Shown: piece after piece, positions 32,006-39,810 of the stretch
Numbering within the stretch: position 1 is the first letter of the stretch
Layout of the letters: every line of letters starts with the position of its first letter
Assembly: GCA_016177805.1 (NCBI GenBank)
Contig: JACOUN010000095.1
Span: 50,409 to 114,408, forward strand
Direction: 5' to 3'
DNA length: 64,000 nucleotides
From: Rhodocyclales bacterium
GTDB taxonomy: Bacteria > Pseudomonadota > Gammaproteobacteria > Burkholderiales > Rhodocyclaceae
Notes under the pieces: generated by a model
What the model saw: the letters and a program-made list of their open reading frames with translations, nothing else
Told to the model about the DNA's origin: nothing
The model's database searches: none
Program-made: the position numbers and the translations under genes

Positions 32006-33142
32006 CTACGTTGCCGGGGCGTGTTGCGCTTGCAGTCTGTGCGTCACGAGCAGCAAGGTGGTGAGCAGCAGCACCGCGCCTGCCTGGTGCGCCGAAGCCA
32101 GCGGAATGGGGACGTGCAGCAGCAAGGTCGAGATACCCAGCGTCACCTGTATCACGGCCATGGCCAACATCGCGTTGATGGCCGTGCGAGTTGCCTGCGA
32201 TAGCGCCCGGCGACGGGCACTCGCCCACAGCGCAATGACCAGTGTGAGCACTGAAATGGCCAGCACACGGTGGGTAAACTGGGCAGTGATGATGTTGTCG
32301 AAGAAGTTGATCCAGACGGGTTGCAGCGCCAGTATGCCGTCGGGAATCAACTTGCCTCCCATCAGCGGAAAGGTGTTGTAGGCGAAGCCCGCCTTGAGTC
32401 CGGCGACCAGCCCGCCTGAAAGTATGGTCACGAATGCCAGCGCCGTAGTTGCCAGGGCAAGGTGTTTGAGCCCCGGATTGTCGCTGTCGGCACGCTCACG
32501 AGCGTAACCGAGCAGGCCCAATGCCACCCATAGCATGTAGATGAATATGGTCACGGCCAGTCCCAGGTGCGCGGTCAGCCGGTAGGGGCTGACGTGCGGG
32601 TCTTCTGCCAGGCCGCTGGCGACCATGAACCAGCCCAGCGCGCCCTGTGCGCCACCGAGCAGGAACATCCCGGCCAGCCTGGGCAGCAAGCCCTTGGCGA
32701 TCTTGCCGCGCAGCCAGAAATAGACGAAGGGTACGAAGAACGCCACGCCTATGAATCGCCCGATCATACGGTGTATATACTCCAGCCAGAAGATGGACTG
32801 GAAACCTTCGACCGTCATGCCGATGTTGACGTAGCGATACTCGGGTGACTTGCGGTACATCTCGAACGCGGTCTGCCATTCGGCATCGTTCAATGGCGGG
32901 AGCAACCCCACGATGGGCTTCCATTCGACCATGGACAGGCCGGATCCGGTGAGTCGTGTCAGTCCGCCTATGATCACGATGCCCATGACCAGCGCGCAGC
33001 ACATCAACAGCCACATCGCGATGTGGAAATTGTCGCGTTGATTCCCTTTCGTTGCGTGCACTTGCCTGCTCCCGAATTGCTTGTTGTCGCGACGCGGCGT
33101 GGCTCGCGACACGTTTGATTCAGCGCATGTCAGCGCCGTCAT
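32006..33142 (-). CDS. ctaA: Heme A synthase, Cys-free type (COX15/CtaA)
   Basis: A 378-residue eight-helix membrane enzyme that oxidises the C8 methyl of heme O to make heme A. It contains LTRLTGSGLSMVEWKPI, EYIHRMIGRFIGV, AHLGLAV, QFTHRVLAI and SAHQAGAVLL, which supply the four conserved heme histidines. The first loop lacks the Cys pair, so it belongs with the mitochondrial/alphaproteobacterial type. It overlaps the preceding ctaA paralogue by 23 bp. Confidence 0.9.
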   Translation of the reverse strand: MTALTCAESNVSRATPRRDNKQFGSRQVHATKGNQRDNFHIAMWLLMCCALVMGIVIIGGLTRLTGSGLSMVEWKPIVGLLPPLNDAEWQTAFEMYRKSPEYRYVNIGMTVEGFQSIFWLEYIHRMIGRFIGVAFFVPFVYFWLRGKIAKGLLPRLAGMFLLGGAQGALGWFMVASGLAEDPHVSPYRLTAHLGLAVTIFIYMLWVALGLLGYARERADSDNPGLKHLALATTALAFVTILSGGLVAGLKAGFAYNTFPLMGGKLIPDGILALQPVWINFFDNIITAQFTHRVLAISVLTLVIALWASARRRALSQATRTAINAMLAMAVIQVTLGISTLLLHVPIPLASAHQAGAVLLLTTLLLVTHRLQAQHAPAT

Positions 33143-34079
33143 GCCGGCTGGCTCTACCCGTGGCGACCGCCGTCAGCGTCGCCAGCAGCAGCGCGAGCGC
33201 CAGTGTGTAGTGACTTAGTACCATTCCGTGCGGTAGCTGCATCCTTACGGCGAGCACGCCCGCGAGCGCAGCGGCCGAGGTCAGGGCCAGGATTGTACAG
33301 GCGAGACGGCTGCGTCCACTCTGGTGCAGCGACCAGGCCAGCCACGCGAGTATTGCCACCAGCGCCACGCCGCCGATGCGATGCGCCATATGTAATCCGG
33401 AGAGCGACCGGCCCATGGCGACCGTCCCGGTGTCGTCGAGCGCCAGGTGACCAAAAAAAGTCGAGATCACGTCCCAGGGCAGGTCGGGTAGCCAGTGGCC
33501 GTTACAGTCGATCGAAGGGCCGCATGCGAGGCCGGCAAAATACGCGCTCACCAGCCCTCCGCTGAGCAGTTGCACGGACAAGGCGGCAAGGCAGAACAGC
33601 GACCAGCGTCGCAAGCTTGGGCTGTACCCAGAACGCGGTGCTGCCACGGAGTTCCGCAGCCACCACAACGACGCGACGAGGATCATACCGCCGCTGTAGT
33701 TGGCCATGACCACGGCGGGTTGTTCAAGGCCGGCGGAGTGCTTGCCGAGTGCCGCCAGTCCCAGCGTAACCAGGAGCAGTAGTCCGGCGGCTATTCGCGT
33801 GCCGTGCCGCCGCAAGTTGGCGGCAACCACCAGCAGCACAACGATGCCGAGCGCGCTTGCGAGCACCCGATGTGCCAGTCTTGCGGCGCCCGTATCGTTT
33901 TCCACCGGAGCCGCGCTTGACGCCGGGGCTCCGATACGCCCATAGCACTGCGGCCATTCCGCGCACCCCAGCCCCGAATTCACCAGGCGCAGATGCGCGC
34001 TGACCAGTGCCAATGCCATTGCCATGAGCAAGCCGGTCGTGACGAGCGCCCGATACCACCGGCGCGACCCAGACAGCAC
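33120..34079 (-). CDS. ctaA: Heme A synthase paralogue, Cys-pair type (CtaA)
   Basis: A 319-residue eight-helix protein of the same family but a different class. The first loop has SGLGCAEWPQCYG, with a Cys pair, and the second half has GLACGPSIDCNG, with another. Heme-ligand segments are RLAHRVLAS, GLHMAHRIGGVAL and LSHYTLALALL. It starts with GTG four bases after a lipoprotein gene. Two non-identical CtaA proteins side by side beside one oxidase-like cluster are unusual. They may be sequential or alternative heme-modifying enzymes. Confidence 0.85.
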   Translation of the reverse strand: MLSGSRRWYRALVTTGLLMAMALALVSAHLRLVNSGLGCAEWPQCYGRIGAPASSAAPVENDTGAARLAHRVLASALGIVVLLVVAANLRRHGTRIAAGLLLLVTLGLAALGKHSAGLEQPAVVMANYSGGMILVASLWWLRNSVAAPRSGYSPSLRRWSLFCLAALSVQLLSGGLVSAYFAGLACGPSIDCNGHWLPDLPWDVISTFFGHLALDDTGTVAMGRSLSGLHMAHRIGGVALVAILAWLAWSLHQSGRSRLACTILALTSAAALAGVLAVRMQLPHGMVLSHYTLALALLLATLTAVATGRASRHDGADMR

Positions 34080-34083
34080 GTTC

Positions 34084-34758
34084 TCAGCCCTGGTTCTTGG
34101 GGCCTCGCGGCGGTTCCGGTTTGACGCTTGCGGTGCCCCTGACCAGCCGGATGTGCTTGGCGTTCACCTTGAGGTCGACGCGGTCGAGCCCGTTATGGAA
34201 GCTCCAGGTCCACGCGCCGGGCGAGTGATACGCGTAGGCGCTCGAGGTCCAGTAGTCGGCGGCCATCGTGTTCGGGAATTCGGCGTGTGCGAGCGTCGGG
34301 CCGGGGGCCAGGATCTGCGGGTTGATGATGCTGCCCATTTCTTCCTTGGTGGGAACGCGCCAGTCCTTGTGCCCGCACAGACCTTCCTCGTTGACCATTT
34401 TCACATACGCCCAAGTGTCGCAATCACTGCCGGTGCATTGGCCGCCATTGGGTTTGCCCAGGTCGCCGCGCGCATAGATTTCGGATTCAGGCGGGAAATA
34501 CCACGTGTAGGTGTTATTCGCGCTACGCAGGCCGGATTCGGGTGACTTGATCTCCCACATGAGGTTGGTGCGCAAGTCACGGGTGCAGGTCCACGGTTTG
34601 CCCGCAGTGGCGTCCGCCGCGGTGTAGGCACTGCCGTCGGCGGAAATGCGCTCCAGGTTGAACACGATGGGCTCGCGTTTGCTGCAGCCACCGAGTAGCG
34701 GCACGGATGCGCAAAGCGCGATCAACAGGCCGAGGTTGCGGGGAGTGCGAATCGTCAT
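34084..34758 (-). CDS. Lipoprotein with DUF1566 (Lcl C-terminal-like) domain
   Basis: A 224-residue protein with a signal peptide and lipobox LGGC. The mature part has the DUF1566 signature elements (DLRTNLMWE, GHKDWRVPTKEEM, YWTSSAYAY) and several Cys (TCTRD, CTGSDCDTW, GLCGH). The family is extracytoplasmic and of unknown function. It is the first gene of the minus-strand unit lipoprotein-ctaA-ctaA and is divergent from the heme-copper cluster. In the 563-bp gap to the next gene I see only the two FNR-type boxes and a possible ribosome site. Confidence 0.82.
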   Translation of the reverse strand: MTIRTPRNLGLLIALCASVPLLGGCSKREPIVFNLERISADGSAYTAADATAGKPWTCTRDLRTNLMWEIKSPESGLRSANNTYTWYFPPESEIYARGDLGKPNGGQCTGSDCDTWAYVKMVNEEGLCGHKDWRVPTKEEMGSIINPQILAPGPTLAHAEFPNTMAADYWTSSAYAYHSPGAWTWSFHNGLDRVDLKVNAKHIRLVRGTASVKPEPPRGPKNQG

Positions 34759-35101
34759 GATGGTGTTGTTCTCTCAGGGGGTGATGGGCCGCGCGACAAG
34801 GGAGGTACGTACTTTGATCGAGGACGGAACGAGCCGTGCGGGCGCCGTGCGGGCGCCCTGAAGCTGCCTGCGGACGCGGGTTGGCGGTGTGGCAAGCAGG
34901 CTGATGCGGTGACAACCTGGGTTTCGATTCAACTTGCTTGGACGTGGTCTCGACATGATAAAGTTGCGCGAACGGTGCTGCGCACAGGTTGTTTTACAAT
35001 CATTGGCGCGTTAGATAATAACTAATATGTTGGTTCTGCGCCGTTTGCTTCACCGCTCAGGCTCCGCTGACGCATGATGCCGCGTTTGATTTCCCGAAGG
35101 T

Positions 35102-35115
35102 TTGATGCTCATCAA
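35102..35115. promoter_or_regulatory. FNR/DNR-type box 1
   Basis: TTGAT-GCTC-ATCAA, an exact match to the FNR/Anr/DNR consensus TTGAT-N4-ATCAA. It is 207 bp before the small subunit gene of the heme-copper cluster. Such boxes bind oxygen- or NO-responsive CRP-family activators. Confidence 0.8.
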
Positions 35116-35146
35116 GTGGGGGGAGGCGTGGCAATTTTAGGCGAGT

Positions 35147-35160
35147 TTGACTTGGATCAA
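35147..35160. promoter_or_regulatory. FNR/DNR-type box 2
   Basis: TTGAC-TTGG-ATCAA, one base off consensus, 45 bp centre to centre from box 1. If activation is class II (box at -41.5) transcription would start near 35195 and read into the heme-copper cluster. A weak TACTAG at 35185-35190 is in the right place for a -10 box. Confidence 0.72.
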
Positions 35161-35321
35161 ATAGGTTTTTGAGGCAAAAAGGTCTACTAGCGCGTACTCA
35201 TTCCCCCCGCCGGGGGAAGCATTACTTATGTCGCGTCGCCGGGTGCAGGGAAGCTGGGTATTCCGGCGGCTTCGAATCGCAACAATATCTACCGACCAAA
35301 ATAGTCGAATCGAGGGGGATC

Positions 35322-35492
35322 ATGGCCGAACCAGTCCAACGCAATACCAACGAGCAGGAACAACCGGTGCCTGTCTTGCAGCAGATTCTCGACAACCCGT
35401 TTCTACTGCTGTTCCTCGGCGTCGTAATGCCGACGGTCTTTTACATCCTGTGGGGCGTGATGGAAATCGTAACGATTCCCATGGCCAACTGA
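35322..35492 (+). CDS. Small one-helix heme-copper oxidase subunit
   Basis: A 56-residue protein with a hydrophilic N-terminus (MAEPVQRNTNEQEQPVP) and one membrane helix (NPFLLLFLGVVMPTVFYILW). Its size and place just before subunit II recall subunit IIa of ba3-type oxidases. ATG 35322 has a strong GAGGGGG ribosome site; the frame runs back to 35169 but without one. The same AGGGGG-type site precedes the next two genes, pointing to balanced expression. Confidence 0.8.
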   Translation: MAEPVQRNTNEQEQPVPVLQQILDNPFLLLFLGVVMPTVFYILWGVMEIVTIPMAN

Positions 35493-35510
35493 ATCTCTAG
35501 GGGGATTTGA

Positions 35511-36056
35511 ATGAGCGCACTACTACCACCCTCGGAACGTATCTGGGGCAATCACCCGCTGGACAAGGTCGAAGGCACGTGGATCGCGATTGCCCTCGTC
35601 TGGTGTCTGTTCATGTTCTTCATGATGCCGTACTGGCATGTGTTCGGTAAGCAGAACTATGCCGGTGAGGCCTATCGCACCACTCCGGCGGTCTATTCGG
35701 CGAAGGTCGAGAAGATGGTCGAGGCGCATACCGTGCGCAAGGAAACGGCCCTTGACATTCCGGTTGTCCGTCCTCCCGCTGGCAGCGACGTGTACCTCGC
35801 CGGGCGGTTGTGGAGCTGGTACCCGGCACTGGAGCTGGAGAAGGATCAGACGTACCGTTTGCATATCTCGTCGCTCGACTGGCAGCACGGCTTTTCCCTG
35901 CAGCCGATCAACGTCAACGCGCAGGTCGTGCCGGGCTACGAGATGGTCCTGACCATCACGCCGGACAAATCGGGCGAGTATACGATCATCTGCAATGAAT
36001 TCTGCGGCGCGCTTCATCACACGATGATGGGCAAAATTTACGTCGTCGATCGCTAG
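35511..36056 (+). CDS. Heme-copper oxidase subunit II with CuA
   Basis: A 181-residue protein with one membrane helix (residues about 22-40) and a periplasmic cupredoxin domain. All CuA ligands are present: His126 (DWQHGF), Cys161, Glu163, Cys165, His169 and Met172 in CNEFCGALHHTM. The short, single-helix form is that of B-type (ba3-like) enzymes. It takes electrons from a soluble donor, probably cytochrome c or a cupredoxin, and passes them to subunit I encoded 11 bp downstream. Confidence 0.93.
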   Translation: MSALLPPSERIWGNHPLDKVEGTWIAIALVWCLFMFFMMPYWHVFGKQNYAGEAYRTTPAVYSAKVEKMVEAHTVRKETALDIPVVRPPAGSDVYLAGRLWSWYPALELEKDQTYRLHISSLDWQHGFSLQPINVNAQVVPGYEMVLTITPDKSGEYTIICNEFCGALHHTMMGKIYVVDR

Positions 36057-36067
36057 GGGGCTGAATA

Positions 36068-37759
36068 ATGAGTGAGCTATTTCGCACCTGCCCGCGCAGC
36101 GGGCTCGTGTTCCACAAAGCTGCGGAGTCGTTGATCAAGTTCAACGCCGTGACCGCGGTGGTGTTCCTGGCGGTAGGGGGCGTGCTGGGCCTGCTGGTCG
36201 TGATGACCCGCTGGCCGGCCGTGCACCTGTTGTCGGCAGACCTGTTCTACCAGGTACTTACCGGGCACGGCATCATCATGCTGCTGGTCTGGATCATCTT
36301 CTTCGAGATGGCGGTGTTGTACTTCTGCTCGTCGACTTTGTTGCGATGCCGATTGGCCACGCCCAGGTTCGCCTGGCTCGGCTACGTGCTGATGCTGGGC
36401 GGTGCGGCGATCACCGGGGTGGCGATCCTGCAGGGCGGTTCGAGCGTCATGATGACCTCGTACGTGCCGATGCCGGCGGCGCCGCACTTCTATCTCGGTC
36501 TGATCCTGTTCGCCGTGGGCGCGCTGATCGGTTGCTTCGTCTTCCTCGGCACCCTGGTGGTGGCGAAGAACGAGCGCACCTATGAAGGGTCGATACCGCT
36601 GGTGACGTTCGGCGCGCTGACGGCCTGCATCATCGCGATTTTCACGATCGCCTCGGGCGCCATCATCCTGATTCCGACTTTCCTGTGGTCGGTCGGATAC
36701 ATCAGCAATATCGATCCGCTGATGTATCGCGTCATCTGGTGGGCCATGGGTCACTCGTCGCAGCAGATCAACGTCGCGGCGCACGTGTCGGTATGGTATG
36801 CCATCGCCGCCATCGTGTTCGGCGCCCGCCCGATGTCCGAGCGTGTCAGCCGTGGTGCGTTCTTGTTGTACATCCTGTTCCTGCAGCTTGCGTCGGCACA
36901 CCACATCCTGGTTGATCCGGGCGTCGGTACCGAGTGGAAGATTTTCAACACCTCCTACGCGATGTATCTGGCAGTGCTGGCCTCCATGGTTCATGGCCTG
37001 ACCGTACCGGGCAGCATCGAAGTCGCCCAGCGCGAGAAGGGCTACACCAACGGTATGTTCGAGTGGCTGCGCAAGGCGCCGTGGGGCAATCCGGTGTTCT
37101 CCGGCATGTTCATCTCGCTGGTGGGCTTCGGCTTCCTTGGCGGCATCACCGGTGTCGTGATGGGTACCGAGCAGATCAACCTGATCATCCACAACACCAT
37201 CTACGTGCCGGGTCACTTCCACCCGACGGTGGTGCTGGGGACCACGCTGGCGTTTATGGCGTTGTGCTACTTCCTGGTGCCGGTACTGTTCCGTCGCGAA
37301 CTGTTCCTGCCGGGGCTGGCCAAGTGGCAGACCTATCTGTTCGGCGGCGGTACCGCGCTGATGTCGCTGTTCATGATGGGTGCCGGTACGCTGGGCGTTG
37401 CGCGCCGTCACTGGGACATGGCCTTCTCCGGTGCGCCGTTCAGCTTTGAGTTCGGTGGCGCGGCCTACATGATGATGGGCCTGACCGGGATCTTCGGTGT
37501 CATCTCGGTGATCGGTGGCGCGGCGTTCGTGATCGTGATCGTCGGCACCATCCTTCTCGGCAAGAAGATCGAGGACAAGAGCGAGTACAGCACGGCTCGT
37601 CCGGCGGTGCTTCCGATGGCGCCGCCTGCTCCCGCGAATACGGGCACCGGATTCATCGCTCCGGGCACCTTTGCGCTGGCCGTTGTGTTCCTTGCCACCT
37701 TCGTGGTGTATTACTTCCTTAACTGGATGTACCTGTCGTCCGTCTGGCCGATGAAGTAA
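36068..37759 (+). CDS. Heme-copper oxidase subunit I lacking the active-site Tyr
   Basis: A 563-residue catalytic subunit with 12 or more helices. Low-spin heme ligands are His67 (TGHGIIMLLVW) and His385; the high-spin heme ligand is His383 (VPGHFHP). CuB ligands are His229 (MGHSSQQINV) and His278/His279 (SAHHILVDPG). At the place of the cross-linked Tyr, four residues after His229, stands Gln233. Oxygen reductases of types A and B keep Tyr there, so this protein is more like the nitric-oxide-reducing members of the superfamily. B-type features (HHxxxDPG) agree with its short subunit II. The upstream FNR boxes fit an anaerobic or NO-linked role. Confidence 0.9.
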   Translation: MSELFRTCPRSGLVFHKAAESLIKFNAVTAVVFLAVGGVLGLLVVMTRWPAVHLLSADLFYQVLTGHGIIMLLVWIIFFEMAVLYFCSSTLLRCRLATPRFAWLGYVLMLGGAAITGVAILQGGSSVMMTSYVPMPAAPHFYLGLILFAVGALIGCFVFLGTLVVAKNERTYEGSIPLVTFGALTACIIAIFTIASGAIILIPTFLWSVGYISNIDPLMYRVIWWAMGHSSQQINVAAHVSVWYAIAAIVFGARPMSERVSRGAFLLYILFLQLASAHHILVDPGVGTEWKIFNTSYAMYLAVLASMVHGLTVPGSIEVAQREKGYTNGMFEWLRKAPWGNPVFSGMFISLVGFGFLGGITGVVMGTEQINLIIHNTIYVPGHFHPTVVLGTTLAFMALCYFLVPVLFRRELFLPGLAKWQTYLFGGGTALMSLFMMGAGTLGVARRHWDMAFSGAPFSFEFGGAAYMMMGLTGIFGVISVIGGAAFVIVIVGTILLGKKIEDKSEYSTARPAVLPMAPPAPANTGTGFIAPGTFALAVVFLATFVVYYFLNWMYLSSVWPMK

Positions 37760-37780
37760 ACCAGCACGGTTCATTACCGG

Positions 37781-37813
37781 AGGGGCGGGCGGATCGCCCG
37801 CCCCTCTGTTTTT
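37781..37813 (+). terminator. Strong terminator after the subunit I gene
   Basis: AGGGGCGGGCG, loop GAT, CGCCCGCCCCT, CTGTTTTT. An 11-bp stem separates the structural subunits from the assembly genes, so those may be expressed at a lower level. Confidence 0.88.
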
Positions 37814-37925
37814 CGGGACGATGGTAATGGCATTTTCAGGGATTGCGTCACGGCTTGCTCGCGTGGTTGTTGTTCCCGTCGCTGCCCATCGATTTCCAAG
37901 TAGAGGCTAGCATGAGCGTTTTCGC

Positions 37926-38792
37926 ATGAGCAGTCTGGTCAGGCAGCTTTCCAACGTTTTCAAGCTCCGCATCGGAGTCACCATCGCGTTCACGGCGCTT
38001 GCCGGCGTTGCCATTGCCCCTGGCCCCGGTCTCGCGGAGTGGCAGCTCGTCGTGTTGGCGATAGCGGTGTTGATGTCTTCCGCCAGTGCGGGAGGCTACA
38101 ACCAGTACATGGAGCGCGATCTTGATGCACAGATGGCGCGCACCAGCAACCGTCCGTTCGTGACCGGAGCGTTGCGTCATGGTCCCTATTTTCTGGTGAT
38201 ACTGGGCGTCATGCTTGCCGTGTCGGTCGGCGCTGCTGCGGCGGCGCTGAATGTGACGTCGGCGGTGTACGTCTTTCTCGGCGCCTTCGTCTATTCCGTT
38301 GTCTATACCAGCTGGCTCAAGCGCCGAACCTGGCTGAACATCGTGTTTGGCGGCCTGGCCGGTAGTTTCGCGGTGCTGGCGGGTGCAGCCGCGGTTGATC
38401 CGGGGCTGGGGGCGCTGCCGGTCATTTTCGCGGTCGTGCTGTTCCTGTGGACGCCGTCGCACTTCTGGAGTCTGGCCATCGTATTGCACAAGGACTACGA
38501 GGCGGCTGGCGTGCCGATGCTGCCGGTGGTGGTCGGTGATCGCAAGGCCGCACAGGTGATCTTCGTCAATACGGTCATGCTGGTAGCGGTTTCGCTGTTG
38601 CCGGTCTGGTACGGCATGGGCTGGATCTATGCTGTTGGCGCCTGTGCCGGTGGCGCGCTGTTCCTGTACAAGAACGTGTTGCTGTTGCGCGAACCCACGG
38701 TGCAGATGGCTCGGTCCAACTTTCATGCTTCACTGATCCAGTTGACGCTGCTGCTTGCCGCAGCCATTGCGGATGCTCAGTTGATCGGCTAG
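37926..38792 (+). CDS. ctaB: Heme O synthase (protoheme IX farnesyltransferase)
   Basis: A 288-residue UbiA-type prenyltransferase with about nine helices. The first metal-diphosphate motif is NQYMERDLDAQMARTSNRP; the second region is WTPSHFWSLAIVLHKDY. It makes heme O, which CtaA converts to heme A. Its place behind subunit I implies that this enzyme needs heme O or A rather than heme B only. Confidence 0.93.
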   Translation: MSSLVRQLSNVFKLRIGVTIAFTALAGVAIAPGPGLAEWQLVVLAIAVLMSSASAGGYNQYMERDLDAQMARTSNRPFVTGALRHGPYFLVILGVMLAVSVGAAAAALNVTSAVYVFLGAFVYSVVYTSWLKRRTWLNIVFGGLAGSFAVLAGAAAVDPGLGALPVIFAVVLFLWTPSHFWSLAIVLHKDYEAAGVPMLPVVVGDRKAAQVIFVNTVMLVAVSLLPVWYGMGWIYAVGACAGGALFLYKNVLLLREPTVQMARSNFHASLIQLTLLLAAAIADAQLIG

Positions 38793-38824
38793 CTTCGGGC
38801 CGAGCGAGGGGTATCCAGGTAGTC

Positions 38825-38852
38825 GGGGGCGGAATCAATGCCCCCTTTTTTG
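38825..38852 (+). terminator. Terminator after ctaB
   Basis: GGGGGC, nine-base loop, GCCCCC, TTTTTTG. The following SCO gene begins 48 bp further on. Confidence 0.8.
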
Positions 38853-38899
38853 TTTTCATAGCGGCGCGGGACGGTTCCGCCGCGCCCATCGGGTGAACC

Positions 38900-39742
38900 A
38901 TGTTGAAGCGATTCTTCCACTTCTTGATGCTGTGCATGGTAGCCACCGCCGTGCTGGCCGAGGACGGGGTGCCCGCGACGGCAAGCCCGGCCTATCCGGC
39001 GAGTTTCAAGGAGTTTGATTATCAGGCCGCGCTGCGCTACAGCCAGTCGGCGATAGGGCGCAAGGTCGGTGAGTACAGCTTCACCAATACGGAAGGGAAA
39101 ACGCTCAAGCTGAGCGATTTCGCCGGGCGTCCGGTAGTGATACAGATGGTGTTTACCAGTTGTTACTACATATGCTCGACCGCGACGAAGAATCTCGATC
39201 GCATCGTCCAGATCGCACGCAGCAGCCTTGGCAACGATAGTTTTACCGTGTTGACGATAGGTTTCGATACCGCCGTCGACAGCCCGGAGGCGATGAAGGC
39301 GTTTGCACGCAAGCAGGGTGTGAATCTGCCGCACTGGGAATTTCTCAGCACCGACGCGAAGACCATAGAGGCGCTTTCCAGGGATCTTGGATTCATCTTC
39401 TTTTCCTCGCCGCGCGGCTTTGACCATTTGACTCAGGCCACGGTGCTGGATCAGGATGGGGTGATCTATCGCCAGGCCTATGGGGAAGCGATCAGCACCC
39501 CGCTGCTGGTCGAGCCGCTGAAGGAACTGGTGTTCGGCAAGCGCACCGAGGCAACCGCGATCGAGTCGCTGGGCAATCGCATCAAGCTGTTCTGCACCAC
39601 CTACGATCCCGCGCAGGATCGCTACTATTTCGACTACTCGCTATTCGTGGGCATTGCGGTGGGCCTGACGGTGATCGGTTCGGTGATCGCGTTCCTGCTG
39701 CGTGAGTTTGTGTTCCGTCGAAGAAGATATCCCACGGGTTGA
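38900..39742 (+). CDS. SCO1/SenC copper chaperone with C-terminal membrane helix
   Basis: A 280-residue protein: signal peptide (cut near VLA-ED), thioredoxin-like SCO domain with copper ligands Cys88 and Cys92 (TSCYYICS) and the distal His in FDHLTQA, then a C-terminal membrane helix (LFVGIAVGLTVIGSVIAFLL) that many SCO proteins lack. It probably loads CuA of the subunit II encoded upstream. A longer than usual insert follows the SCO domain. Confidence 0.9.
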   Translation: MLKRFFHFLMLCMVATAVLAEDGVPATASPAYPASFKEFDYQAALRYSQSAIGRKVGEYSFTNTEGKTLKLSDFAGRPVVIQMVFTSCYYICSTATKNLDRIVQIARSSLGNDSFTVLTIGFDTAVDSPEAMKAFARKQGVNLPHWEFLSTDAKTIEALSRDLGFIFFSSPRGFDHLTQATVLDQDGVIYRQAYGEAISTPLLVEPLKELVFGKRTEATAIESLGNRIKLFCTTYDPAQDRYYFDYSLFVGIAVGLTVIGSVIAFLLREFVFRRRRYPTG

Positions 39743-39810
39743 TTTGCATCATTGTTTTCTAACATACACGGCGGGAGAATCTTCTCAACATCGAATAGAG
39801 AGGAACGATC

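Noticed and set aside
36068..37759. Ordinary aerobic cytochrome c oxidase subunit I
   Set aside because: The Tyr of the HPEVY/HPIVY motif is replaced in HSSQQ and there is no subunit III; I therefore did not assign coxA or cbaA.
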